From assembly GCF_014636475.1 (NCBI RefSeq), contig NZ_BMEL01000001.1, positions 1,178,001-1,242,000 on the forward strand: a DNA stretch of 64,000 bases, written 5' to 3'. Each line of letters starts with the position of its first letter. Position 1 is the first letter of the stretch. Under the pieces are notes generated by a model. That model did no database searches, was not told where the DNA came from, and was given only the letters and a program-made list of their open reading frames with translations. Positions 15,622 through 24,043 of this stretch are shown in pieces. The DNA comes from Halobacillus andaensis. Lineage in GTDB: Bacteria > Bacillota > Bacilli > Bacillales > Halobacillaceae. The position numbers and the translations under genes were made by a program.

Positions 15622-16134
15622 ATGAAATACGGAATTGCAGCATTTCCATCAAAAAAAATTCAAGACGAAGCGAATTCTTATCGGAAGCGTTACGACCCGC
15701 ACTACGCCTTGATTCCACCACACATCACGCTGAAGGAGCCGTTCGAGGCAGATGAAGAGCAAATTGAAAGCAAGATTATTCCTGAGTTAAAGAGAGTAGC
15801 TAAGGAGACGACGCCTTTTAACATTCATATCCAAAAGGTTAGTTCTTTTACACCGGTTACCAATACCATCTATTTAAAAGTGGAACCGTCTGACGAGATT
15901 GCTTCGCTTAATGAACGGTTGCATAGCGATCATTTACCGGATAATAAACAGTATTCATTTGTCCCTCATATTACAATTGCTCAAAAACTTTCTGATGAAG
16001 AATATTCCGACGTGTACGGTACTTTAAGCATGCTGAAGTTTAATATTGAAGATAAAATCGATCGCTTCCAGCTGCTTTATCAGCTTGAGAATGGAGCATG
16101 GAGCGTATATGAAACGTTCCGCTTTGGAGAATAA
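15622..16134 (+). CDS. yjcG: 2H phosphoesterase, YjcG family
   Basis: A 170-residue member of the 2H (2'-5' RNA ligase-like) phosphoesterase superfamily. The two HxT motifs are HITLKEPF near residue 35 and HITIAQKL near 115, which would hold the catalytic histidines. AAGGAGGGT precedes the ATG. It lies between yjcH and yjcF, in the same order as in B. subtilis, where the function is not settled. RNA or cyclic nucleotide phosphate hydrolysis is family knowledge, not shown here. Confidence 0.9.
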   Translation: MKYGIAAFPSKKIQDEANSYRKRYDPHYALIPPHITLKEPFEADEEQIESKIIPELKRVAKETTPFNIHIQKVSSFTPVTNTIYLKVEPSDEIASLNERLHSDHLPDNKQYSFVPHITIAQKLSDEEYSDVYGTLSMLKFNIEDKIDRFQLLYQLENGAWSVYETFRFGE

Positions 16135-16138
16135 GCTG

Positions 16139-16567
16139 ATGGCTTTAGATTTGCGCACCGTTACAAATGAACAGGAAAGACAAGATGCTTTCACTGTGCG
16201 TAAGGAAGTTTTTATAAATGAGCAAAACGTGTCAGTTGAAGATGAACACGATGAGTATGATGAGACTGCGACTCATATTGTCGGTTATATTGACGGGGAA
16301 CCTTTAATGGCTGCTCGTCTGCGCTTTGTAGGAGAATATGGAAAGTTTGAGCGCATTTGTGTAGCAAAATCTCACCGTGGTCAGTCGCTTGGCAAGCAAG
16401 TCATTGAGTATATGGAGATGGTGACACGGGACGGCGGCTATCAGAAGGCGAAGTTGAATGCTCAAACGCATGCCGAAGGTTTTTATAAAAGCTTAGGCTA
16501 TGAAACTGTATCTGAAGAATTCATGGATGCGGGTATTCCGCACGTTACTATGATCAAAGTGTTATAA
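16139..16567 (+). CDS. yjcF: GNAT-family N-acetyltransferase, YjcF family
   Basis: A 142-residue GNAT protein. The central acetyl-CoA pyrophosphate loop reads VAKSHRGQSLGKQVIEYM, preceded by RLRFVGEYGKFERICV and followed by HAEGFYKSLGY. The ATG at 16139 is chosen because GGAGA from the end of yjcG lies 6 bases ahead; earlier in-frame ATGs lie inside yjcG. Four bases separate it from the yjcG stop, so translation is probably coupled. Substrate unknown. Confidence 0.9.
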   Translation: MALDLRTVTNEQERQDAFTVRKEVFINEQNVSVEDEHDEYDETATHIVGYIDGEPLMAARLRFVGEYGKFERICVAKSHRGQSLGKQVIEYMEMVTRDGGYQKAKLNAQTHAEGFYKSLGYETVSEEFMDAGIPHVTMIKVL

Positions 16568-16571
16568 ATAC

Positions 16572-16603
16572 AAACCTGCCAATTTGATTGGCAGGTTTTT
16601 TGT
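16572..16603 (+). terminator. Terminator of the yjcHGF operon
   Basis: AAACCTGCCAAT pairs with ATTGGCAGGTTT around TTG, followed by T5. Confidence 0.92.
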
Positions 16604-16664
16604 ATAAAATCATCTTTTTTCGTCCACAATGCTAGCAGACTATAATTCGGGGATGGGGGATACT

Positions 16665-17354
16665 ATGGAGTATATGCGCATTGGGGTCGAATTAATTTTT
16701 GGGTTCTTCGCCTTATTTGCCTTAACCAAATTGCTAGGCAAATCACAAATCACCCAAATCACTGCTTTCGACTTTATTTCAGCCGTTATTCTAGGGGAAT
16801 TAGTTGGTAATGCGCTTTATGATAAAGAAGTGGGGGTTCTTCAAGTTGGTTTTGCTGTTTTTCTTTGGGCCATTCTTTTATATATCACAGAGTTGATGAC
16901 TGAAAAATTCAAAGGTAGCCGAAAATTTTTAGAAGGCCGACCTTCCATAATCATTAATCAAGGACAGATTGATCGTGAGCAAATGAAAAATAATAAGTTA
17001 GATATAAACCAGCTTCAGCATTTGTTACGGACGAAAGATGTTTTTTCATTGCAGGAGGTTCAATTTGCTGTACTTGAAACAGATGGCACTATTTCTGTTA
17101 TGAGAAAATCTCAAGTGGAAACAATAACTCGCGAAGATATGAATCTCCCCCCTCAGCAGGTCGCTCTCCCTCGTGTGCTTATCAGTGACGGTGAAGTGCT
17201 TTGGGACAATCTTACGGAACTGGGATTAGATAAGACTTGGCTTGAAGCTGAGCTATATACTCAAAACTTCAGTGGCATTCAGGAAGTTTTTATTGCAGAG
17301 TATACGCCAGGCGAACAGCTTTTTGTTATGGGTTATGAACAGCCAACTCGATAA
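16665..17354 (+). CDS. DUF421 membrane protein, YetF type
   Basis: A 229-residue protein with three N-terminal membrane spans (the first ending LTKLLGKSQ) and a soluble C-terminal alpha/beta domain of about 140 residues, the YetF/YkjA layout. The RPSIIINQGQI segment after the last span is typical. GGGGGA lies 5 bases before the ATG at 16665 and TATAAT occurs at 16641. In B. subtilis paralogs are membrane proteins of unknown or spore-related role. Its 3' end overlaps the convergent MBL gene by 22 bases. Confidence 0.85.
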   Translation: MEYMRIGVELIFGFFALFALTKLLGKSQITQITAFDFISAVILGELVGNALYDKEVGVLQVGFAVFLWAILLYITELMTEKFKGSRKFLEGRPSIIINQGQIDREQMKNNKLDINQLQHLLRTKDVFSLQEVQFAVLETDGTISVMRKSQVETITREDMNLPPQQVALPRVLISDGEVLWDNLTELGLDKTWLEAELYTQNFSGIQEVFIAEYTPGEQLFVMGYEQPTR

Positions 17355-18229
17355 AACGTCCAACAAAAATCACTTACCTTGTGGGTGATTTTTTTTCGTT
17401 TGATGAGACCTACTAAATAAGCGGTCACCGCCGTCCGGTATAATAACCATTGAGACAATTGGGGAGCTTGAACCTCGAATTCACAGCACATTTTTGCCAC
17501 AATCGTTTCGTGAGTAATGGCTTCTTTTACATTCGCTTCTAACCAGACAAACAGGCGTTCATGATAGTCGATATTCGCTTGAACAGTAGCCTTAAAGTCT
17601 TTTTCATATGTTCCATGGCCAGGGAGTCCCCCTGAGCATGAGACATCAAGCAGCTTTTTTAAACTTTCTATTGTCTCGTGAGCATCTGTGATGTAAGGAA
17701 TTTTATGCTTCTTTAATTGGTCAACACTAAAGTAAGCATCAGCTGCATATAGCGTATCGTTGATGACTAAAGATAACTGGTTGTAACTGTGACCAGGCGT
17801 TGAAATACTTTTCACAGGTATCGTACCTATCGTGAACTCCCCTTCTTCAACGAGTTCGTCCACATTCATCGCTGGCCCTTCTAGAAACTTATTACGCAGT
17901 TCAGGCAAAGGATCGTTTCCGCCGAATAAATACAGAGGTTCTAGTGATGGGTTTTGTAATATCGCAGCTTCAAATGCTGGAGCAAATGTATATAGATCGT
18001 AGTTGTCTTGTAAATAAGCTGCCCCTCCATAATGGTCAGCATGGGCATGACTAATAAAAAGGTGAGTTAAAGGCAGCTCCCTTTTACGAAGCTCCTTTTC
18101 TACCTTTTTCACAGATGAGCGATCGATCCCTGAGTCAATAAGCAGACCTGTCCTGCCGTCTGTTACGTAACCTATATTCACTGCGCTTTCGTAATAATAA
18201 CAGTGATCATTGATTTGATGGAATGACAT
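17333..18229 (-). CDS. Metallo-beta-lactamase-fold hydrolase
   Basis: A 298-residue MBL-fold protein with the zinc motif SHAHADHYGG near residue 60, the second His in STPGHSYNQ, an Asp in YAADAYF and a late His in LPGHGTYEK. A C-terminal helical extension of about 70 residues (after residue 220) resembles the winged-helix tail of glyoxalase-II-like MBL proteins. The substrate is unknown. It reads towards the DUF421 gene and overlaps its end. Confidence 0.85.
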   Translation of the reverse strand: MSFHQINDHCYYYESAVNIGYVTDGRTGLLIDSGIDRSSVKKVEKELRKRELPLTHLFISHAHADHYGGAAYLQDNYDLYTFAPAFEAAILQNPSLEPLYLFGGNDPLPELRNKFLEGPAMNVDELVEEGEFTIGTIPVKSISTPGHSYNQLSLVINDTLYAADAYFSVDQLKKHKIPYITDAHETIESLKKLLDVSCSGGLPGHGTYEKDFKATVQANIDYHERLFVWLEANVKEAITHETIVAKMCCEFEVQAPQLSQWLLYRTAVTAYLVGLIKRKKITHKVSDFCWTFYRVGCS

Positions 18230-18247
18230 CGATATTCTCCTATTTCT

Positions 18248-18544
18248 TTAAATGGTTTCACTGAAGCGCTGGCCTTTCCCTGTGACTTCAGAATAAACTT
18301 TTTCTTCCAAATCCGTTGCACGTTTCTTCTCATTATAATGAACTGTTTTAGGTGTGTGAAGCTGGTGATGGAGATATTGAGAGTTCTTTCGATCTTGTTC
18401 TCTAGGGGTATAGTATTCTTTCAGCTTGTGATCCAGTGTTACTTTAAACACACGGTCGAGCGCAAACGGCGACCGTTCATCGGATGTAACTCTCTGTTGA
18501 TAATCCTGGTATTGATAATGCTGGATTGGCAGAATATATCCCAT
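18248..18544 (-). CDS. Conserved-looking hypothetical protein near the coat locus
   Basis: A 98-residue soluble protein that I do not recognise. It opens MGYILPIQHYQYQDYQQR, is rich in Tyr, Gln, His and charged residues, and has no membrane segment or cysteine. AAGGAGGAGAGA lies just before the ATG. It lies between the MBL gene and yjcA on the same strand. The composition and position suggest a spore-related role, but this is inference only. Confidence 0.6.
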   Translation of the reverse strand: MGYILPIQHYQYQDYQQRVTSDERSPFALDRVFKVTLDHKLKEYYTPREQDRKNSQYLHHQLHTPKTVHYNEKKRATDLEEKVYSEVTGKGQRFSETI

Positions 18545-18588
18545 GATCTCTCCTCCTTATCCTTATGCTTACCCTTTTTCTCACTCCA

Positions 18589-18906
18589 TTATTCCCCGTT
18601 TCTCCGACTCCATTCATAGATAATTGATTGAATTCCTGCGACAGCCAGGATAAGAATGAACAGTTCGCTGTAAGGTACATATAGATGAAGAAATATGACA
18701 AATAGCGATGCCCAAACTCCTACACACCATTGACAGCTTACTAATTCTCCAATGACTCCTTTAGGTTCCAGCCACTCTTCTGTGCCTTCTTGAACGATTG
18801 TAAAAAAAGGTGCACGCAACGGCTCAAAAATAACATCTTGGACAATAAGTTTTGTGACACGAAACGTAGCAAAAATGATTAAAAATAACTCCAACCCTGT
18901 TACCAT
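18589..18906 (-). CDS. yjcA: DUF1360 membrane protein, YjcA (sporulation)
   Basis: A 105-residue protein with an N-terminal span (LELFLIIFATFRVTKLIV), the conserved C-x-W-C motif in LVSCQWCVGVW, and two further spans. That is the DUF1360 pattern; in B. subtilis YjcA is a sporulation protein beside the cot cluster. AAAGGAG lies 9 bases before the ATG. It follows the charged coat-like gene on the same strand, with a terminator between. Confidence 0.87.
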   Translation of the reverse strand: MVTGLELFLIIFATFRVTKLIVQDVIFEPLRAPFFTIVQEGTEEWLEPKGVIGELVSCQWCVGVWASLFVIFLHLYVPYSELFILILAVAGIQSIIYEWSRRNGE

Positions 18907-18935
18907 TCATTCATACTCCTTTCTTTTTAAAAGAA

Positions 18936-18962
18936 AACGGCCACTACGAGGTAGTGACCGGG
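18936..18962 (-). terminator. Terminator between the charged coat-like gene and yjcA
   Basis: CGGCCACTAC pairs with GTAGTGACCG around GAG; minus-strand reading ends in TTTTCTTTT. Confidence 0.85.
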
Positions 18963-18966
18963 GTGA

Positions 18967-19263
18967 TTAGATCCAAGAAAATCCACCGTGAGAACTTGAT
19001 TCATCGTCGTGCTTACGTTTTTTATTATGACGGTCAGAGCTGCTTGATTCATCATCAAACCAACCGCCAAAAAACGGATCACGATGTTTGCGATCTTTAC
19101 GATCGTCTTTGTGATGGTCCCTGCGCTCATCCCTACGATCATCCCTACGATCATCTCTATCGTGTCTGCGGTGTTTATCATCTGAATCAATAAAAACGTT
19201 GTCGGCTTTGATTACTAAATCTTTTACGTAAATCACTTTCTTTTCCCGCTTCTTTTCAGACAT
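18967..19263 (-). CDS. His/Asp/Arg-rich coat-associated-type protein
   Basis: A 98-residue protein. The N-terminal third (KKVIYVKDLVIKADNVFID) is ordered-looking and of a type seen beside coat genes in other spore formers. The rest is low complexity: repeats of H-R-R-D, D-D-R-R and E-R-R-D-H, then FFGGWFDDESSSSDRH and a Ser/Gly tail. The ATG at 19263 has AAGGAGA 9 bases upstream; the earlier start at 19344 does not. A SigK/SigE-like promoter lies upstream, and cotZ is divergent. A spore-coat role is likely; metal or nucleic-acid binding by the charged region is a guess. Confidence 0.68.
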   Translation of the reverse strand: MSEKKREKKVIYVKDLVIKADNVFIDSDDKHRRHDRDDRRDDRRDERRDHHKDDRKDRKHRDPFFGGWFDDESSSSDRHNKKRKHDDESSSHGGFSWI

Positions 19264-19293
19264 TCGTTTCATCTCCTTATTAATAGTCATTGA

Positions 19294-19321
19294 TACTGTA
19301 TGGTTTCTTTCCCTAATTGGT
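19294..19321 (-). promoter_or_regulatory. SigK/SigE-like promoter of the charged coat-like gene
   Basis: On the minus strand AC, 17 bases and CATACAGTA fit the mother-cell consensus; it lies about 30 bases before the start codon and faces the cotZ promoter. Confidence 0.4.
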
Positions 19322-19385
19322 ATAGTCAATGGCCCAGGCCACAATCATTCGCCTACGATTTTGCATAAAAGAGACAAATGCCCAC

Positions 19386-19412
19386 ACCCGAATCTAGGTC
19401 CGACATATTCTA
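19386..19412 (+). promoter_or_regulatory. SigK-like promoter of cotZ
   Basis: AC, 16 bases and CATATTCTA (19404-19412) fit AC-N16-CATANNNTA, 43 bases before the cotZ ATG. CotZ is a known SigK-dependent gene in B. subtilis. Confidence 0.45.
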
Positions 19413-19455
19413 TTAAAGACATTACGTCAATACGTATCGAGAGGGGCAAACGAAA

Positions 19456-19908
19456 ATGAGCTGTGGCAAACATCATGATTCAGGTAATTGTGTTTGTGAC
19501 ATTTTAAGTGAAATCGTTGCAGCACAAAATGATGTACTATCCGATTGCAACACCAGCTGTGAGCAGTCGATTGGGGATTTGCTTGGTGACACAGGAGGTT
19601 CAGGTCGTGACACGGTTCCTGTATTGCTTTATTGCAAAGGGAATTGCAAACCTTTTAAGGGATTTGGTGCTCGTCGTGATTCCATCAAAGACATTAAAGG
19701 AAGCTTCTATTTCCGTGTGAAAGACGTTGATAAGGACTGCTGTGCAACACTTGAACTTCTTCGTGATCCAGAAGACAAGAACGAAGATCCAAATTCTCCA
19801 GTTGAGCAAAAAACAGGCAACCTAAAAGCTACTGGCATTTGCATTTCCGTCGACTTAGACTGCTTCTGCCATGTGACTTGCTTACCAGCAATTACAGCAT
19901 TATCCTAA
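19456..19908 (+). CDS. cotZ: Spore coat protein CotZ/CotY family
   Basis: A 150-residue cysteine-rich protein matching CotZ/CotY/ExsY: CGKHHDSGNCVCDIL at the N-terminus, CNTSCEQSIGDL, CKGNCKPFKGFGA, and the C-terminal CFCHVTCLPAITAL. Eleven or more cysteines allow disulfide-linked assembly of the outer coat or crust. GAGAGGGG precedes the ATG. It stands alone between divergent coat genes with a SigK-like promoter and a bidirectional terminator shared with cotO. Confidence 0.93.
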   Translation: MSCGKHHDSGNCVCDILSEIVAAQNDVLSDCNTSCEQSIGDLLGDTGGSGRDTVPVLLYCKGNCKPFKGFGARRDSIKDIKGSFYFRVKDVDKDCCATLELLRDPEDKNEDPNSPVEQKTGNLKATGICISVDLDCFCHVTCLPAITALS

Positions 19909-19914
19909 GCACAT

Positions 19915-19934
19915 GAAAAAACCGCGCAACGGGC
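19915..19934. terminator. Bidirectional terminator between cotZ and cotO
   Basis: AAAAACCGCGC pairs with GCGCGGTTTTTT around AACG; A and T tracts on both sides. Confidence 0.9.
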
Positions 19935-19948
19935 GCGGTTTTTTGCGT

Positions 19949-20437
19949 TTAAAACCCAAGTAACCGAATCGATTGGATCTCTTCAAACGGGACTTCTTTT
20001 TGAAAAGGCTTCTGAAAAATTTTCATATGAACAATTCCATCTTCGTACCTCTGAATATAGCCTTTCCATGTATCATCCGCTGTGGTTACTTCACACTTCA
20101 TCTTTGGAAGCTGACTTGGCAGTTGAATAAAGTAGTTCACCTTCTCTTCTAGCGACATGTCCCGAAAGCGCTGGCGCCGATCTTTCCGTGAGCCAAAAGA
20201 TGAATCGGCTTCGGTTTCAGCCGCAGGCTCACTTGGTGGCGCTTCTTCCGTTGTCGTTTCTCCCTCACCGTTGATCAAGGACTGATTACGCATTCGTAAT
20301 TCACTTTCAATTAAGGATGGTTTTTTAGCGGTGGATTGACTACGAAAACTTGTTTGCATGGAAACTTCGGCGGGTGGCAGGTTAGGCTGGGTAATATAAA
20401 GAATCGGTGGTTTTGCCTTTTGCTTTTTATTCGCCAC
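19949..20437 (-). CDS. cotO: Spore coat morphogenetic protein CotO
   Basis: A 162-residue protein. The N-terminal PPILYITQPNLP and the C-terminal domain (MSLEEKVNYFIQLP, KCEVTTADDTWKGYI, VPFEEIQSIRLLGF) match CotO (YjbX), with a Ser/Glu/Ala-rich linker between. CotO helps assemble the outer coat. The GTG at 20437 is preferred, with GGAGAG 9 bases upstream; an ATG two codons earlier has the site too close. fabI follows downstream on the same strand, as in B. subtilis. Confidence 0.88.
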   Translation of the reverse strand: MANKKQKAKPPILYITQPNLPPAEVSMQTSFRSQSTAKKPSLIESELRMRNQSLINGEGETTTEEAPPSEPAAETEADSSFGSRKDRRQRFRDMSLEEKVNYFIQLPSQLPKMKCEVTTADDTWKGYIQRYEDGIVHMKIFQKPFQKEVPFEEIQSIRLLGF

Positions 20438-20670
20438 GTTCATCTCTCCTTTTCTATTCATCATTCTATGTATATGCGGCGAAAAGTTTTCATGTACCCA
20501 ATTTTAATGGACGAGAGACGAAGTAAATTTTTAGCAAAGCAGTGGTGAGTTGATAGCATTTATAGACAAAATAGCACAGATGCAGACGAATTTCTCATTT
20601 TGCATACAAAAATAAACTATTTACCAGCCAAACGAACAAAATGGCGGACGAATACTAGCCTAAAAGCGCA

Positions 20671-20706
20671 AAAAAACGCCCCGACTTCAATGTCAGGACG
20701 TTTTTT
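20671..20706 (-). terminator. Terminator of fabI
   Basis: On the minus strand AACGTCCTGAC pairs with GTCGGGGCGTT (two G-U pairs) and runs into T7. Confidence 0.8.
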
Positions 20707-20714
20707 ACTATGAA

Positions 20715-21494
20715 TTAATAGGCAACTGTGCTGAAGCCAGAGTCCACGTGGATAATTTCTCCTGTTACGCCACGTGACAAGTCGCTCATTAAGAAGTATG
20801 CTGTGTCGCCTACCTCTTCTTGAGTAATTGGGCGGCGAAGTGGTGCACGTTCTTCGATCACCTGGTGGATTTTGTTAAAGTCGCCGACACCTTTAGCAGA
20901 AAGTGTACGAAGTGGTCCTGCAGAGATCGCGTTTACGCGGATCGCATGCTTGCCTAAGTCGTTAGCTAAGTAACGAACACTAGCGTCGAGGCTTGCTTTA
21001 GCTACACCCATCACGTTATAGTTTTCCACTACTTTTTCCCCGCCAAGATAAGTAAGAGTCACAATTCCGCCGCCTTCGGACATAATCGGCTGAACCGCTC
21101 TTGCTACAGCTGTTAGGGAATAAGAACTGATGTTGTGAGCCGTTAGGAAACCATCACGGCTTGTGTTTAAATATTCGCCTTTTAGCTCATCACGATTGGC
21201 AAATGCGATACAGTGAGCCAGACCGTGTACAACGCCTACGTCTTTTTGAATGTTTTCGAATGTTTGAATAATCGCTTCGTCATTCGTTACATCACATTCG
21301 TAGAATAGAGATTCAGGGCCTTCCAGCGTAGCTGCCAAGTCACGGACAGATTTTTCAAAGCGTTCAGCAGCGTATGTGAAAATTAAACGCGCACCCGCTT
21401 TGTTTAGAGATTGGGCAATTCCCCATGCAATGCTTCGTTTGTTCGCTACGCCCATAACGACGTACGTACGACCTTCTAGTGAAAAATTACTCAT
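20715..21494 (-). CDS. fabI: Enoyl-[acyl-carrier-protein] reductase (NADH), FabI
   Basis: A 259-residue SDR-fold enoyl reductase. The atypical nucleotide loop GVANKRSIAWGIA, the catalytic pair in YNVMGVAK (Tyr-x6-Lys) and SAGPLRTLSAKGV are diagnostic of FabI. It performs the last step of fatty acid elongation (type II system). AGGAGG lies upstream of the ATG, and a FapR-like operator lies about 50 bases upstream. It is monocistronic, ending at a strong terminator before cotO. Confidence 0.97.
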   Translation of the reverse strand: MSNFSLEGRTYVVMGVANKRSIAWGIAQSLNKAGARLIFTYAAERFEKSVRDLAATLEGPESLFYECDVTNDEAIIQTFENIQKDVGVVHGLAHCIAFANRDELKGEYLNTSRDGFLTAHNISSYSLTAVARAVQPIMSEGGGIVTLTYLGGEKVVENYNVMGVAKASLDASVRYLANDLGKHAIRVNAISAGPLRTLSAKGVGDFNKIHQVIEERAPLRRPITQEEVGDTAYFLMSDLSRGVTGEIIHVDSGFSTVAY

Positions 21495-21540
21495 TTCAAA
21501 AATCCTCCTCGAGGTGATTTCATTAGTATTATGATTTGTT

Positions 21541-21559
21541 ATTAGTACCTGCTCCTATT
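21541..21559. promoter_or_regulatory. FapR-like operator of fabI
   Basis: ATTAGTACCTGCTCCTATT: the left half equals the ATTAGTACC half-site of the known FapR box, the right half is degenerate. FapR represses lipid synthesis genes until malonyl-CoA rises. Confidence 0.6.
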
Positions 21560-21588
21560 TTATTATATCACTCACAAAAACACAAACA

Positions 21589-22953
21589 CTATAGGAGTAA
21601 ACTCATAAACGCTGTCGCCAGCCCGAAATAGATCAGAATCGATATTAAGTCATTAATCGTCGTTATAAAAGGACCGGATGCTACAGCAGGATCAATATTG
21701 AACCGGTGCATAACCAGTGGAACAAGGGCACCTGCCAGTGTAGCCACAATTAAGGTGATCATAATCGACAAACCTACAAGTAATCCTAAGTAAAGATTAT
21801 TTTGCCAAATAAATACGATTAAGAAGATAAGAATTCCACAAGAAATCCCTGTTATTAAACCGGTTCCCGCTTCCCTAAAAACGATCTTCGACTTTCCTTG
21901 CTTGTAAGTCTCACCAGTCGCAATTCCACGAACAGCAACGGCTAAGGCCTGAGTACCGGTGTTTCCTGCCATTCCGGCAATTAAAGGAATAAAGATAGCT
22001 AAAATCGCCACTTGGTCCAGTGTTTCTTCAAATCTGCCAATAAGACTTGCGGTCAAGCTTCCAAGGAACAAGAGAATGACAAGCCAAGGAAGTCGTTTTT
22101 TAGCCGAAGTAAATGCGCGATCATCAGGACCATCCACATCAGAAATGGCTGCTAATTTAGAGTAATCATCACTCGCCTCTTCTTCCATAACATCCATAAT
22201 GTCATCAACGGTAATGATCCCTAGTAGATGATTTTGGAAATCAACGACCGGTAAAGCAAGAAAGTCGTAATCTCGCATCATCCGTGCAATTTCCTCTTGG
22301 TCCTCCCCTACGGACACAGAGACGACACGCTCACTCATAACATCTGAGATCACCCAGTCTTCTTCTGAAATAATTAAGTCACGTAAAGATATAACGCCTA
22401 CCAGACGTTTATCTTCATCAATCACATACGTGTAGTAAATCGTCTCTGCATCAGGAGCTTCTTTTCTTAAATGAAGCATCGCTTCACGGATCGTCATCCC
22501 TGCTTTGACAACAACAAACTCTGTCGTCATGATCGATCCGGCTGTTTTCTCTTCATAGTGAAGCAGGTCTTTAATCTCTTCAGCCGAATCATCGTCCATA
22601 ATGGTTAGAAAGCTGGCAACCTTATTCTTATCCAACTCATTTAAAATATCAACCGCATCATCTGTAGACATTTCAGCAAACACTTGAGCCGCAAACCTAG
22701 GGTCCATTTCTGTAAAAAACGGCTCAATTTCATCGTAGTCAATGTGTTCCATCACGTCTGCAACTTCTTCAGGAGACAAATAAGTATAGATTTGCAATCG
22801 GACGTCATCTTCTACCTCTTCAAATATTTTCGCCTGATCGTAAGGATGCAAATCAAGAAATTCGGCACGGAACTGATCAATCTGATCATTAAAAAGAGCG
22901 TCTTCAATCGTTTTCCAGACGTCCATCCGTTCATGATCCTCTAAATGCTCCAT
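21589..22953 (-). CDS. mgtE: Magnesium transporter MgtE
   Basis: A 454-residue protein with all MgtE parts: the N-terminal superhelical domain (to about residue 130), two CBS modules (about 135-250, with VVVKAGMTIREAM and GIITVDDIMDVMEE), the plug helix, and five membrane spans from about 285 with PLIAGMAGNTGTQALAVAVRG. Cytosolic Mg2+ closes the channel through the acidic N-domain. Many Firmicute mgtE genes have an M-box leader; I do not see one in the 268 bases upstream, so transcriptional control looks different here. Confidence 0.95.
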   Translation of the reverse strand: MEHLEDHERMDVWKTIEDALFNDQIDQFRAEFLDLHPYDQAKIFEEVEDDVRLQIYTYLSPEEVADVMEHIDYDEIEPFFTEMDPRFAAQVFAEMSTDDAVDILNELDKNKVASFLTIMDDDSAEEIKDLLHYEEKTAGSIMTTEFVVVKAGMTIREAMLHLRKEAPDAETIYYTYVIDEDKRLVGVISLRDLIISEEDWVISDVMSERVVSVSVGEDQEEIARMMRDYDFLALPVVDFQNHLLGIITVDDIMDVMEEEASDDYSKLAAISDVDGPDDRAFTSAKKRLPWLVILLFLGSLTASLIGRFEETLDQVAILAIFIPLIAGMAGNTGTQALAVAVRGIATGETYKQGKSKIVFREAGTGLITGISCGILIFLIVFIWQNNLYLGLLVGLSIMITLIVATLAGALVPLVMHRFNIDPAVASGPFITTINDLISILIYFGLATAFMSLLL

Positions 22954-23158
22954 ACTTATCCCTCCCCACTCTTATTCTTTTAGTAAATGTTCACCACTGG
23001 TTGTCTTGCTAATAAAAATTGACGTATTGATGTACACTTATAATTATAAAGGCAACTGATCAAATTGCTCAAATGTAAAAAAATCGAACGCTGACAAAAG
23101 TAAAAAAGCAACACTGAACGATTATATCATTAAAACTACGTTTTTTTCTTTATTCTCT

Positions 23159-23202
23159 GGGTACCAGGTACACCATAAGTGCTTTTCGGTACCTGGTACA
23201 CC
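23159..23202. repeat. GGTACCTGGTAC palindromic repeat, copy A
   Basis: GGGTACCAGGTACACC and CGGTACCTGGTACACC flank a short spacer ending in GCTTTT. Related copies are at 23956-24000 and 52747-52812. It lies just upstream of the prpE ribosome site. Confidence 0.85.
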
Positions 23203-23221
23203 TATAAAAGGAGTTATCTTT

Positions 23222-23953
23222 ATGAAAGTTGATGTTATTGGTGATGTACACGGATGCTTATATGAATTAAAAAATTTGTTCTCAGAGCTTGGATACGAGT
23301 GGAGAAGGGGATTGCCTCATCACCCGGAAGGTCGTATTCCGGTGTTCGTAGGTGATCTTACTGACCGGGGCCCTTCATCGATTGAAACCATCCGTTTCGT
23401 TTACAAGCTCGTAATGACAGAAGGCATAGCCAAATATGTGCCAGGGAACCATTGCAATAAGTTGTACCGCTACTTTAAAGGCAATCCTGTCCAGGAAAAA
23501 CACGGCCTTGAAACGACGGTTGCCGAATTAAAAAGCTTAACGAAAGATGAGCAGAATCAAGTGAAAAAGGAGTTTATTGAACTTTATGACGCCTCTCCAT
23601 TATATATTGAAATACCTGAAGTCCATGCAGTCGTTGCTCATGCAGGCATACGCGAGGAAGACATTGGTCAAGTAAATAAACGGATCAGAACCTTTGTCCT
23701 CTACGGAGATATTACGGGGGAACAATTACCAGACGGTCGGCCCGAAAGAAGAGATTGGGCTCAGCATTATAATGGAGATCAGTGGGTGGTCTATGGACAT
23801 ACTCCTGTATATGAGCCTCGCTTCGTCAATAAAACCGTTAACATCGATACAGGCTGCGTCTTCGGCAATAAACTCACAGCCTTCCGCCTGCCCGAAGAAA
23901 CAACCGTCAGCGTCCCCTCTACGATGCCGTTAGTGGAAGAAAAAATTAATTAA
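23222..23953 (+). CDS. prpE: Bis(5'-nucleosyl)-tetraphosphatase PrpE
   Basis: A 243-residue calcineurin-type metallophosphatase with [25 protein letters not shown] and VPGNHCNK, then HAGIREED and YGHTPVYEP. In B. subtilis PrpE (YjbP) hydrolyses Ap4A and is needed for spore germination signalling. AAAGGAG precedes the ATG. It is divergent from mgtE and convergent with yjbO, and is flanked on both sides by copies of the same palindromic repeat. Confidence 0.93.
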   Translation: MKVDVIGDVHGCLYELKNLFSELGYEWRRGLPHHPEGRIPVFVGDLTDRGPSSIETIRFVYKLVMTEGIAKYVPGNHCNKLYRYFKGNPVQEKHGLETTVAELKSLTKDEQNQVKKEFIELYDASPLYIEIPEVHAVVAHAGIREEDIGQVNKRIRTFVLYGDITGEQLPDGRPERRDWAQHYNGDQWVVYGHTPVYEPRFVNKTVNIDTGCVFGNKLTAFRLPEETTVSVPSTMPLVEEKIN

Positions 23954-23955
23954 TT

Positions 23956-24000
23956 TGTGTACCAGGTACAACATCCTTTCTTTTCGGTACCTGGTACACA
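23956..24000. repeat. GGTACCTGGTAC palindromic repeat, copy B
   Basis: TGTGTACCAGGTACA and GTACCTGGTACACA form a near-perfect 14-base inverted repeat around a spacer with CTTTTCG. It starts two bases after the prpE stop region. Confidence 0.88.
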
Positions 24001-24009
24001 GATAAAAAA

Positions 24010-24043
24010 GAAAAAAAGCAGGAACCATGAGCCTGCTTTTTTG
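24010..24043. terminator. Bidirectional terminator between prpE and yjbO
   Basis: AAAAAAAGCAGG pairs with CCTGCTTTTTTG over AACCATGAG. Confidence 0.88.

Noticed and set aside
22954-23221. M-box magnesium riboswitch upstream of mgtE
   Set aside because: None of the conserved M-box core sequences is visible in the gap.
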